Below, in pieces: positions 52,609-61,972 of a DNA stretch of 64,000 bases. Source of the stretch: Moraxellaceae bacterium (lineage in GTDB: Bacteria > Pseudomonadota > Gammaproteobacteria > Pseudomonadales > Moraxellaceae); contig JAJFBF010000003.1 in NCBI GenBank assembly GCA_020697295.1, positions 1-64,000 on the forward strand. The letters run 5' to 3'. The notes below the pieces were generated by a model that saw only the letters and a program-made list of their open reading frames with translations, searched no databases and was not told where the DNA came from. The first letter of the stretch is position 1; the number at the start of each line of letters is the position of its first letter. Made by a program: the position numbers and the translations under genes.

Positions 52609-55600
52609 ATGAGATACGGACGCTTCATGCAGTGGGTCGTGGGCTTGGCCTTTGGACTCTTTTTGTCATCGGCGCAGGCAGGGTGGGAAGTAAAGGTCCC
52701 GCAGGGCTTGTACAAGGAGACAGTCGAGGACATGCGGATAAAGGTCCTGGGCGGGCATGTCCGTTTGGTGCGCGAATACAATCGCAGAATATGGTTGATC
52801 AATCCGGCTTGGAAGCCCCTGAAAATTGAGAAACAGCCAGAGGGTTGGGGGTGTTCCGGAATCCCGACTGGCGAAGCTGAGTTTCCTTCAGATACAAATT
52901 ACGAAATTTGCCGCATCTATCGGGATGATGCAGAGTTCAAAAATCGGGGGGGAGCGTTTTCCCTGAGCGATACCAGTCGTTATCAGATTCGGCCCTTGTG
53001 GTTGCCCAACGTGCACCGGCAGATGCTCGATAATCTTGATGAGAATGCCGACCTGTCCAGCCGCATCTCGGGCTTTCGCTGGGAGGACAGAGTAACCGGA
53101 GACTGGATCGAGTATGACCCCCGGGGTGTTATGCAGCGTTACGGCGATCGTAACGATGTCGTAGTAAGGCTTCAATACAACGCTGCCCAGCAGCTGATCG
53201 GGGTTGAGGATCACTACGGCCGCACCGTAATGATTTTTGAGTACGACGCAGAAGGCCGTGTCATCACCGTAAAAGATGTGCCGGAGGCCAATGATCCGCT
53301 ACCACAACGCACGGTGCAGTATACTTATGCTTCGGGCGTCAACCTTGCCAGCGTGACGGATGTTCGCGGCGACGTTACTAACTATACCTATAACAGCCGA
53401 CTGTATCTGACCTCGGCCAAGAATGCCGAGAATGAGACGCTGACCATCACCTATGGCAGCGCCGGCAAGGTGAGCTCGGTTGTCGAGCATGACGGCGCCA
53501 CGACGACCTACGATTACAATTACGACAAGCTCAAGAAGATATTCGCCGCCACTATCACCCATCCGCTTACGGGTGCCGGACGTCAGAGAGACGAGCTTGT
53601 CTATGACGCCGATGGCAAGCCGCTGCAGTCCAGCATTGGCGGCGAGCTTCGTAGCAAGACTTCCAGAGACCCGGTCACTCGTACCACCACAACTATTGAC
53701 GGACTGGGCCGGCAGACGCTCTCCCAGGAAGACAGCTTCGGCAATGTTCTCCGCACCGTTTATCCCGACGGCAGCGAGACCTCCGCAACGTATTCGCCGG
53801 TACACGGCCAGATGCTGGAGGAAGTGGATGAGCTGGGCGTAAAGACCACGTATGAATATGACAGCAAAGGCAATCTGCTAAAGAGAGTTGAAGCAGCCGG
53901 GCTGCCGGAAGCACGCACGACCGACTACACGTGGGACAGCTTCGGTCAGTTGCTCACAGAAACGATTAAGGGCGGAGTAGTGGCGCTGCCCAATGGCCAA
54001 AGCATGACTGTGGCGGATGCCATGCTTACCTCCACCTACGATGCCGCTGGCAATCGCCAGAGCATTACCGATGCCGAAGCACACACCAGCACGCTCACCT
54101 ACAACCGTCTGGGCCAGGTGCTGACTCAGACCGACGCCCGCCAGCATCTCTGGCACAAGGAATATGATGCCGCCGGCAACTTGATCCGCGAGGCTAATCC
54201 ACTTGAGCACGCCACGACCTACACGTACGACAAGCTGAACCGCCTGAAGACGGCCACTGATGCGCTCACCCGTACCACCAGCTTCCAGTACGATGTGCGC
54301 GGCAACCTCACCACGACCACCAACGCCCTAAACGGTGTGCGAGAACGCCAGTACGATTCCCGTGGTCGCTTGATTAAGGAGTTCGATGAGAACGGCAAGG
54401 TGCAGGTGACGTATGGCTATGGACTCAATGGCCTGCCGGCGACGGCCATCGACGGCAACGGCAATGTGACGAATTATATTTACGATGCTTCGCTGCAGCT
54501 AATAGCTGTGCAGTACCCGACCTATCGCGAAATCTATCAGTATGACACGCGAAGCCGGCGTACCCAGACCCAGCAGTACCTGAGCGAGACTACGGTCTAC
54601 ATTCGCCAGTCCGGCTATGACGCCAAGGGGCAGGAAACCTCCCAGCTCGACCACAATCAGAAGGTAACGACCCTGGAGTACGACAGTCTGGGTCGCGTCA
54701 TCGCGATCACGGACCCGAACTTGGGTGTGGCACGCCATATCTTCGATTCCCGCAACAACGTGCTAGCCCTGACCGATGCCAATGGCCACAGCACGACGTT
54801 TGCCTACGACCGCAACAACCGTACCTTGAGCGAAACGCGCCCGGAAGGGCAGGTACAATACTATGTCTATGGTCCGACGGGTCTGCTGACCCGCTTCACC
54901 GATGCCAAGGGCAACCGCCGCGATTACGCTTACGACAGCGCCGGGCACCGCACCGATGAATACCACCAGGAGCCTGGGGCCAGCACCCCGGTCCGCCATA
55001 CCGTCTATCAGTACAACGCCGCTGGCACCCTGACCGGCTGGCAAGACAACCACCAAGGCCCCGGCCGGGTGCCCTTGAGCGCGAGCTATTCACCGGACGA
55101 GCTGCAGCGCATCACCCAGGAAACGGTGAGCTATGGTAGCCATGCCTTTACCATGCACACTGCCTACTATCCCAACAGCCGCAAGCAACAGCTGACTTAT
55201 CCGGATGGCTATGCGGTTAGCTACGGCTACGACGATTATCAGCAGCTTAGCCAGATCACCCTGCCCGAAGGTGGCATCAGCCACCAGCAGAAACGATGGA
55301 ACCAGCCCCAGCTCATTCTGTTTCCCGGCGGCAGTACCCAGCAGCGTACTTATGATCCGCTGCTGCGCCTGACCGAGATAGTGACCAATTCGCCCAGTCA
55401 GCAGGAGGGCTACCGCCTGCACAACGTCTATGATCCTGAGTCCAACATCACCCAGCAATCAGGCACGGACGGTACGGTCAGCTACGGCTACGATGCCCTC
55501 TACCGCCTGACCAGCGCAGCCCAGCCTGCGCCGTTGCAGAACGAGAACTACAGCTACGATTCGCTCGGCAATCGCCTCACCGACAGCCGCCGTGGCGGCA

Positions 55601-56799
55601 GCCAAGTCTGGCAGTACAACGGCAATAACCAGCTCCTGCAGCGGTTTGCGCTCAGCGGCGAGAGCGTGACGCAGGCTTATGATTCCAACGGTAGCCTGAC
55701 CGGTACCACGAGCATCGCCAGCGAGCCGGGACTCAATCAGCAATACACTTACGATGCCGCCAATCGGCTAAGCGAAGTGCGCAGTGCCGAAAGCGTGCTG
55801 GTGGCGCGCTACCAGTACGACCCGTTCGGGCGGCGTATCAGTAAAATGCTATTCGATGCGCAAGGGGTGAATCCGGTCACGACATGGTACGTGTACAGCC
55901 CCGAAGGCCTTCTGCTGGAAGCCAATAGCGATGGTAGTACCCAAGCTGCGTACGGTTGGCGACCGGAGGAAATGTGGGGCACGGCTGCGCAGTTCATCCG
56001 CACCCGTCCGGTGGGCGCCAGCACCACGGATTCGCTTATCACCTACTATGTGCAGAACGATCACCTGGGCACGAGCCAGCGCGTGATCGATGCTGGTGGG
56101 GCGGTAGTTTGGGCAAGGAAAGCATATGCATTTGGGGAGATGGCGAACCTGAGTGTGGCACTAATCAGGAATCCCTTGCGCTTCCCGGGGCAGTACCACG
56201 ATACCGAGACCGGGACCGACTACAACTACTTCCGTGACTATCAGCCCAATACAGGACGATATGTGCAGACAGACCCCATTGGATTGGCAGGGGGGATGAA
56301 TGTTTATGGTTACTCTCTGCAGCGTCCTGTTGTAGTCGCTGATCCAAATGGTTTGCTAGCTTTCCTTCTCGCCGGACCATTAGTAGTTTCGGGGAGTGGT
56401 GTAAGTGCTTCAACTGTTACCGCCGTCGGCACAATTATTAGTGCTGGCATTGTTATGAGTGGAATTGGATCTGATACGGCCTCCACGTCGCCATCTGTTG
56501 ATGTAAGGTCTACTCGGCCTGGGCGATGCACTTGGCGACGATATCAGCAACTAAAAAAAGCAAAAGAGGATGCTTGTGGGACGAGAAGGAGTTGCTCGCC
56601 AGCGGATGACTGTCCAATCATTCAGAAAAAAATAGGGATGATCGCTGAATGCATCAGAGCTCGCATGCATATTATGAATGAGTGCTTTGCTGGAGGCGAT
56701 GAAAGGCATCAGGGTGCGCCTCTGCAGCAGGAGTATGCAAGTCTGGAGAATTGCCACACTATTCTCCGCGAAAAGATCAAAAAGTGTCAGTGTAAATAG
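52609..56799 (+). CDS. RHS/YD-repeat polymorphic toxin with Sec signal peptide
   Basis: A 1396-residue protein; AAAGGGG precedes the ATG. The signal peptide is MRYGRFMQWVVGLAFGLFLSSAQA. After about 170 residues of unique sequence come dozens of YD repeats (YDAAGNRQSITDAEAHT, YDSLGRVIAITDPNLG and so on) that form the RHS shell, then the core-ending motif YFRDYQPNTGRYVQTDPIGLAGG near residue 1215. Beyond it lie a hydrophobic stretch (residues about 1248-1290) and a C-terminal domain of about 95 residues rich in Cys and His (ECFAGGDERHQG, CSPADDC, NCHTILREKIKKCQCK), the presumed toxin. The gene is followed 3 bases later by the probable immunity gene. RHS cores are usually exported by T6SS or Tc systems; a Sec signal here is unusual. 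Confidence 0.9.
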   Translation: MRYGRFMQWVVGLAFGLFLSSAQAGWEVKVPQGLYKETVEDMRIKVLGGHVRLVREYNRRIWLINPAWKPLKIEKQPEGWGCSGIPTGEAEFPSDTNYEICRIYRDDAEFKNRGGAFSLSDTSRYQIRPLWLPNVHRQMLDNLDENADLSSRISGFRWEDRVTGDWIEYDPRGVMQRYGDRNDVVVRLQYNAAQQLIGVEDHYGRTVMIFEYDAEGRVITVKDVPEANDPLPQRTVQYTYASGVNLASVTDVRGDVTNYTYNSRLYLTSAKNAENETLTITYGSAGKVSSVVEHDGATTTYDYNYDKLKKIFAATITHPLTGAGRQRDELVYDADGKPLQSSIGGELRSKTSRDPVTRTTTTIDGLGRQTLSQEDSFGNVLRTVYPDGSETSATYSPVHGQMLEEVDELGVKTTYEYDSKGNLLKRVEAAGLPEARTTDYTWDSFGQLLTETIKGGVVALPNGQSMTVADAMLTSTYDAAGNRQSITDAEAHTSTLTYNRLGQVLTQTDARQHLWHKEYDAAGNLIREANPLEHATTYTYDKLNRLKTATDALTRTTSFQYDVRGNLTTTTNALNGVRERQYDSRGRLIKEFDENGKVQVTYGYGLNGLPATAIDGNGNVTNYIYDASLQLIAVQYPTYREIYQYDTRSRRTQTQQYLSETTVYIRQSGYDAKGQETSQLDHNQKVTTLEYDSLGRVIAITDPNLGVARHIFDSRNNVLALTDANGHSTTFAYDRNNRTLSETRPEGQVQYYVYGPTGLLTRFTDAKGNRRDYAYDSAGHRTDEYHQEPGASTPVRHTVYQYNAAGTLTGWQDNHQGPGRVPLSASYSPDELQRITQETVSYGSHAFTMHTAYYPNSRKQQLTYPDGYAVSYGYDDYQQLSQITLPEGGISHQQKRWNQPQLILFPGGSTQQRTYDPLLRLTEIVTNSPSQQEGYRLHNVYDPESNITQQSGTDGTVSYGYDALYRLTSAAQPAPLQNENYSYDSLGNRLTDSRRGGSQVWQYNGNNQLLQRFALSGESVTQAYDSNGSLTGTTSIASEPGLNQQYTYDAANRLSEVRSAESVLVARYQYDPFGRRISKMLFDAQGVNPVTTWYVYSPEGLLLEANSDGSTQAAYGWRPEEMWGTAAQFIRTRPVGASTTDSLITYYVQNDHLGTSQRVIDAGGAVVWARKAYAFGEMANLSVALIRNPLRFPGQYHDTETGTDYNYFRDYQPNTGRYVQTDPIGLAGGMNVYGYSLQRPVVVADPNGLLAFLLAGPLVVSGSGVSASTVTAVGTIISAGIVMSGIGSDTASTSPSVDVRSTRPGRCTWRRYQQLKKAKEDACGTRRSCSPADDCPIIQKKIGMIAECIRARMHIMNECFAGGDERHQGAPLQQEYASLENCHTILREKIKKCQCK

Positions 56800-56802
56800 C
56801 CT

Positions 56803-57405
56803 ATGTATGAAGAATATAAAACTGAGATTGGTGTCTTTCTGGATGAGCTGATGCGCGCCTTTGCAGAGAGAGATTTTTATGGCGACTCGATGACCACTAG
56901 GAAGTTTGGAGACTTCTTGAATGAGAATGAAGTCAAGTTTCGGTTTGAAGGGTTTTTAGTTTCAAAGAAAGTGCAAGACTTACTTGAGGTGAGCAAGAGG
57001 GTCGACTGCTCTTTAGAAAATTTAAAAATGCTTTCTCCGGGCGCGTTTTGTTACGTTCTCCCCTGGGTCATTAAGTACTCCTTTGATCTGGATGGTCTTG
57101 TTGATGATGACTGGATTTACAGCATTCAGAGCAATTTACTTGCGTTACTGGCTCCTCCGATTGAAGAGGAGCTGCTGGCAAAAATTATAAATAAATTCGA
57201 CGGCCTCATCTTAGATAAGCTTCTGATTCGGGCTGAGTCTATGGAATATTTCTCGAGTGGCAGTTTCTTTTATGAGCGAATTGCTCCTCTCTCCGAGGTG
57301 GAGAGAGGAGCAATTAGAGATTTTCTAAACTGTATTAAGCGATATTCGCCGCCGTTGTATGAGCTCAATGTGCTGGCTGAGATTAGTCTTCTTTACGAAT
57401 GGTAG
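56803..57405 (+). CDS. Probable immunity protein of the RHS toxin
   Basis: A 200-residue, mostly helical, acidic cytoplasmic protein without signal peptide or known domain. It starts 3 bases after the RHS stop and has clearly lower GC content and AT-rich codons (for example AAATTTAAAAATG near 57018) than the host genes around it. Position directly downstream of a polymorphic toxin and base composition are the marks of an acquired toxin/immunity module. Binding to the toxin domain is inference. Confidence 0.7.
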   Translation: MYEEYKTEIGVFLDELMRAFAERDFYGDSMTTRKFGDFLNENEVKFRFEGFLVSKKVQDLLEVSKRVDCSLENLKMLSPGAFCYVLPWVIKYSFDLDGLVDDDWIYSIQSNLLALLAPPIEEELLAKIINKFDGLILDKLLIRAESMEYFSSGSFFYERIAPLSEVERGAIRDFLNCIKRYSPPLYELNVLAEISLLYEW

Positions 57406-57527
57406 GTTAATTCTTCGTAATGAAACGCCCTAAAAATTCCTTTCTAACCGAGCCTTTCTATTTGGCTCTTAAATAAGAACCGATTGTATCCCTGCTGCTT
57501 TGGCAGGGTGATTATCAGGGGTAGAAC

Positions 57528-60500
57528 GTGGACCGTTTCATCAAGGCGTTGGGCAAGGAAGTGCTGGCCGGGCTGCTGTTTGTGCTGCCGGGGCTGGGAA
57601 TGGCGGCCGAGGTGGTATGCGCACGAGTGGCGATCGAGCTTAAGCAGGAGCTCGCGCTGGAGCGCCAGGGCTTCGACGCTGAAATGAAGATCCATAATAC
57701 CTTGGAGAGCGTCCCCCTCACCGACGTGTCCATCACCGTCAAGTTCATGGATGAGAGCGGCCTCGCCGTCACCGCCACGTCCGATCCCAACGACACCAAC
57801 GCCCGCTTCTTCATCCGCATCGCCAGCCAGGATGGCATCGATAACGTCACCGGCACGGGCACCGTGGCTGGCGCCACCACCGCCACCATCAACTGGCTCA
57901 TCATTCCCGCGCCCGGCGCGGCCGGGACCACGCCCTTCGGCAAGAAATACCTGGTCGGCGCCACCCTTCGCTACAAGGTGGGTGCCGAAGCCCAGACCGT
58001 CGATGTCACGCCCGATGTCATCACCGTCAAGCCCATGCCGCTGCTGGGCCTGGACTACTTCCTGACCCGCGATGTCGAGGCCGATGATCCCCTGACCCCC
58101 GAGATCGAGCCCGTGGTGCCCTTCACGCTCGGCGTTCGCGTGAAGAACGCCGGCCTGGCGACGGCCCAGCACCTCAAGATCGATTCCGCGCAGCCTAAAA
58201 TCGTCGATAACGTCCAGGGCCTGCTGATCAACTTCCAGCTCACCGGCAGCTCGGTCAACGACCTGCCGGCGGTCAACACCCTGCTCATGGACTTCGGCGA
58301 CATTGCTCCCGCCACGTCCAAGATGGGCCGCTGGGTGATGGAGTCCACGCTGTCCGGTCGCTTTACCGAATTCAGCGCACGCTTCAGCCATGCCGATGAG
58401 CTGGGCGGCACCCTGACTTCGTTGATGCAGGGCGTCGAGTCGCATCTGCTGCTGCGCGACGTGCGCGTGGACATGGCGGGGCGTGATGCCGTTCGCGACT
58501 TCCTGGCCGAAGAGACGGATGGCTCGCTCAAGGTCTATGAGTCCGACAGCGCCGACTCGGTAGTGGCCAATCTGTCCGCCCAGGCGACCTTGTCCGCCTC
58601 CGGCGGCAGCGGCGACACCGCCGTCTACCAGCTTAGCGCTCCTGCCTCTTCCGGCTTCTTCTTTATCAAGAAGGTCGACCCCTTCGGTGGTGCCAAGGCC
58701 TTGGGCGCCATCACCCGCGCCGACAACAAGGTCATGGCGCCCGAGAACGTGTGGCTGTCGCGCACGCGCGACCCCGTCACCAAGGAGTGGCAGTACTGGG
58801 TCAACTTCTTTGACTTCAACAGCCCCGGCGGCTACCAGACGGAGTTCGTGCCGCCCGCGAGCGTGACCGCACCGCCGCAGATACAGTTCGTGGCCGACCA
58901 GTCGGTGCAGGAGGGTGATCGCCTGAGCTTCCTGGTGCAGGCCTCCAGCACGGCGGGCGCGCCCGCCCTGGCCGCCGCGCCCTTGCCGGCCGGCGCCACC
59001 TTTGCCGCGCAGTCGCAGCAAAGCGGCCTGACCACGGCGCTGTTCGACTGGACACCGGCGGTGGGACAGACGGGGAGCTACCTGCTCGTCTATACGGCGA
59101 CGCGCGACGGCCTGAGCAGCACACGCTCGTCCGTGATCACGGTGCAAACCCGCGAACCGCCACCCGGTCCGGGCACGCCGCAGATCGAGACGCCGGTGCC
59201 CGGCCAGATCGCCACGGTGCTGAAGCCGACGCTGGTGGTGCACACCGGCACGCATCCCCAGGATCCCACCACCAAGGTGGTGTTCCAGCTCTTCGCCGAT
59301 GCCGCCATGAGTCAGCAGCTCGCGACCGCCACCATCGACAAGGGCGTGACCACCGGCATCGCCGGCACCACCTCGTGGACGATCCCCACGGATCTGGCCG
59401 ACAACACGCCGTACTGGTGGCGCGCACGCGCCTATGACGGCAGCCTGCTGTACAGCGCCTGGACGGACGGCAACTTCTTCGTCAACCAGTTCAATGACCT
59501 GCCCTCGAGCTTCGCGCTGCTGACGCCGCTGCACAATGGTGAAGTCGCGGTGGCCACGCCGACGCTGGTGGCGCAGAACGCCCACGATGTCGATGGCGAC
59601 ACCATTACTTACGGCTTTGATCTCTACGCCGACGAAGCCGGCACGCAGCGCCTGTCCGGCACCACCGGCCAGGCACCGGGCGCGGAGGGCACCACCTCCT
59701 GGACGGTGGACGTCCCGCTGCAGAATCACGTCGCCTATTACTGGCAGGCCGAGGCCAAGGACAGCCTGGACGCCGTCAACCGCCCGCCGATGCACCGCTT
59801 TGTGGTGAATACCTTCAACTCGGCGCCGACAGTGCCGGTGCTGGTGTCACCCGCAGAGGCCGCGCTCTTTGCCACCACCACCGTGGCCCTGACAGCGCAG
59901 GCCTCGACCGACGCGGAGAACGATCTCCTCAGCTACGTCGTCGACGTGGATACGGTGAACACCTTCGACAGCACCAACCGCCAGTCTTCGCCGCCGCTGG
60001 CCGCCGCGGCAGGGCAGGTGACCTGGACCCCCACGGCGCTGCCGGACAACACCAAGTACTACTGGCGCGTGACGGTCTCCGATGGCTTCACCACCAGTGT
60101 CAGCGAAGTTCGCCAGTTCACCGTGAATATCGCCAACGATGCGCCCCCGGTGCCGGTCCTCGACAACCCGGGCAACAGCTCCTGGGTAAGCACGCTGACG
60201 CCGACCCTGAGTGTCTTCCCGGTGACGGATGTGGATGGTGATACGGTTCAGTATCGCTATGAGGTCCGTCTTTGTACTGGCAGCAACATAACGACGCAGC
60301 TGAGATTCTCGACTTTTAGCACCAACACTCAGGTACTCGCCTCCAATTTTCTGGATCACTACTCCTATTGCTGGCGTGCACGCGCTGAAGATGGCAAGGG
60401 GGGCGTAAGCGCCTGGTCGGCGTATGCGAAATTCTATGTCAGCACAACCGCCTATGTGGCGCCGACGCTGGCAATCAATGCACCATCCGGAATGTCTGAT

Positions 60501-61439
60501 CCATATTATTACGGGGGCAATTACATCCAGATAAGTTATTCGGGCAGCAACCCGAGTAACGAGGCAACCATCTCCTTGTATTATGACACGGCGAATTCAG
60601 GGTACTCCGGCACGCAGTTCAAGCAGTTCACCCGAAGCTATGGCTCATTCGGTTATAGCGATCAGTTGGTTACCACCGGCATGGCGCCTGGCCGGTACTA
60701 TATTTATGGCGAGATTCAGGATACCAACAGCTTTTTGCGTAGTGCCTATGCGCGGGGTTTAGTCATGATTGCCAAGCCGAATCCGGCGGGACAGGTGATC
60801 GCAACTATGACTGGCAGTGGTACGAATGAGTATGGTGCAGCGGGGGGCGGCATCCATTCCACCATTAATGTCTCGCTGAGCCAGGCGCCGACGGCAAATG
60901 TCCAGGTTAGCTATTCGTCCTCCAATAACAATGAGGGCAATGCAGGGTCGGTGACATTTACGCCCACGAACTGGACACCGAAGAACATTTATGTGTATGG
61001 CGTTGACGACTGCGCAAAGGATGGGGATGTCAGCTACACGCTTACTTCAGCCAGAATCCAGACCGAGGATATCGAGTTCCACGGAAGATTTGGCCCTACC
61101 TTTACGTTGGTAAATTTCGATAATGACGCAGCCACTCCGGACTATTCGGATAATCCGGCCATTGCCATGTGTGCCCCTATTTACAATAGCTACACGACCA
61201 TCTCGGCGGGAGTGTATGAGCACTCCATCAGAGGGAGAGTAACGAATATTGGGGCTAACGTCTCCGGCTTGACTGTCACCCCGGTATCTCTTCCGGCCGG
61301 GTGGACGCTCGTCCAGCCCATGAAGTTTTGGGCCCTATCTACCGGATCGAGCGGTAGCTCTACTCAGGTACTCAAAGTTAGAACCAGCTCTCCCACATTA
61401 ACCATTCCCGTCATGCAATGGCATATCACCTCACCCTGA
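57528..61439 (+). CDS. Secreted 1303-residue protein with repeated beta-sandwich domains
   Basis: GTG start at 57528 with AGGGG 7 bases before; signal peptide GLLFVLPGLGMA, cleavage before AEV near residue 26. Residues about 30-440 are unassigned beta-rich sequence. A putative-Ig (He_PIG-like) domain follows near 450-545 (FDWTPAVGQTGSYLLVYTATRDG), then at least four fibronectin-III/cadherin-like repeats that share HDVDGDTITYGFDLYAD and YWWRARAYDG-type motifs (residues about 550-980). The C-terminal part (SYSSSNNNEGNAGSVTF, then VNFDND) recalls Calx-beta. From about 60230 on the codon use becomes AT-richer within the same frame. It has no anchor and may be a T2SS substrate, given the gspGFE genes that follow. 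Confidence 0.75.
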   Translation: MDRFIKALGKEVLAGLLFVLPGLGMAAEVVCARVAIELKQELALERQGFDAEMKIHNTLESVPLTDVSITVKFMDESGLAVTATSDPNDTNARFFIRIASQDGIDNVTGTGTVAGATTATINWLIIPAPGAAGTTPFGKKYLVGATLRYKVGAEAQTVDVTPDVITVKPMPLLGLDYFLTRDVEADDPLTPEIEPVVPFTLGVRVKNAGLATAQHLKIDSAQPKIVDNVQGLLINFQLTGSSVNDLPAVNTLLMDFGDIAPATSKMGRWVMESTLSGRFTEFSARFSHADELGGTLTSLMQGVESHLLLRDVRVDMAGRDAVRDFLAEETDGSLKVYESDSADSVVANLSAQATLSASGGSGDTAVYQLSAPASSGFFFIKKVDPFGGAKALGAITRADNKVMAPENVWLSRTRDPVTKEWQYWVNFFDFNSPGGYQTEFVPPASVTAPPQIQFVADQSVQEGDRLSFLVQASSTAGAPALAAAPLPAGATFAAQSQQSGLTTALFDWTPAVGQTGSYLLVYTATRDGLSSTRSSVITVQTREPPPGPGTPQIETPVPGQIATVLKPTLVVHTGTHPQDPTTKVVFQLFADAAMSQQLATATIDKGVTTGIAGTTSWTIPTDLADNTPYWWRARAYDGSLLYSAWTDGNFFVNQFNDLPSSFALLTPLHNGEVAVATPTLVAQNAHDVDGDTITYGFDLYADEAGTQRLSGTTGQAPGAEGTTSWTVDVPLQNHVAYYWQAEAKDSLDAVNRPPMHRFVVNTFNSAPTVPVLVSPAEAALFATTTVALTAQASTDAENDLLSYVVDVDTVNTFDSTNRQSSPPLAAAAGQVTWTPTALPDNTKYYWRVTVSDGFTTSVSEVRQFTVNIANDAPPVPVLDNPGNSSWVSTLTPTLSVFPVTDVDGDTVQYRYEVRLCTGSNITTQLRFSTFSTNTQVLASNFLDHYSYCWRARAEDGKGGVSAWSAYAKFYVSTTAYVAPTLAINAPSGMSDPYYYGGNYIQISYSGSNPSNEATISLYYDTANSGYSGTQFKQFTRSYGSFGYSDQLVTTGMAPGRYYIYGEIQDTNSFLRSAYARGLVMIAKPNPAGQVIATMTGSGTNEYGAAGGGIHSTINVSLSQAPTANVQVSYSSSNNNEGNAGSVTFTPTNWTPKNIYVYGVDDCAKDGDVSYTLTSARIQTEDIEFHGRFGPTFTLVNFDNDAATPDYSDNPAIAMCAPIYNSYTTISAGVYEHSIRGRVTNIGANVSGLTVTPVSLPAGWTLVQPMKFWALSTGSSGSSTQVLKVRTSSPTLTIPVMQWHITSP

Positions 61440-61478
61440 GGCGTTGCCATTGCCGGACTCGAAGGCGAAACAGATACG

Positions 61479-61509
61479 AACATGGCCTGCAGGTACTGCA
61501 GGCCATGTT
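61479..61509 (+). other. Perfect 13-bp hairpin before gspG
   Basis: AACATGGCCTGCA pairs with TGCAGGCCATGTT around GGTAC. A second inverted repeat, GCAATGGCA (61415-61423) with TGCCATTGC (61445-61453), spans the upstream stop codon. The short TTGTCATTTC after the first stem is a poor T tract, so it may be a weak terminator for the 1303-residue gene. Confidence 0.55.
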
Positions 61510-61543
61510 GTCATTTCAGCGTCAAGCGGCGGTATTCAACATC

Positions 61544-61960
61544 ATGCAGACAGGCAAGCGCACCAGGGGCTTCACCCTGCTCGAATTACTCGTGGTCATG
61601 GTCATCATCGGGCTCCTGGCCGCCTTTGTCGGGCCCCGCTATTTTGCCCAGCTGGGCAAATCCGAACTCAAGGTGGCCAAGGCCCAGATCGAATCCTTTG
61701 GCAAGGCCCTCGATACCTACCGCATCGACGTGGGCCATTATCCGGCCACGGAGCAGGGCCTGGCGGCCTTGACCGCCGCTCCCGCCAACGAGCCCAAATG
61801 GCAGGGGCCTTATCTGGAAAAGCAGGTGCCGAACGACCCCTGGGGGCGCCCCTATATTTACCGCTCACCGGGGCAGGGCGGGGACTTTGACCTCCTGTCG
61901 CTGGGCAAGGATGGGCAGCAGGGTGGCGACAAGGAGAGTGCCGACGTCAGCTACCGCTGA
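61544..61960 (+). CDS. gspG: GspG, major pseudopilin of type II secretion
   Basis: A 138-residue prepilin; the start at 61544 gives a short basic leader and the cleavage/methylation site RTRG|FTLLELLVVMVIIGLLAAFVGP. The body carries the GspG marks LDTYRIDVGHYPATEQGLAAL near residue 62, KQVPNDPWGRPYIY near residue 95 and DFDLLSLGKDGQ-GG near the end, where calcium binds. It polymerises into the pseudopilus that pushes folded substrates out. Confidence 0.93.
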   Translation: MQTGKRTRGFTLLELLVVMVIIGLLAAFVGPRYFAQLGKSELKVAKAQIESFGKALDTYRIDVGHYPATEQGLAALTAAPANEPKWQGPYLEKQVPNDPWGRPYIYRSPGQGGDFDLLSLGKDGQQGGDKESADVSYR

Positions 61961-61972
61961 CAGGCGCGCGCC

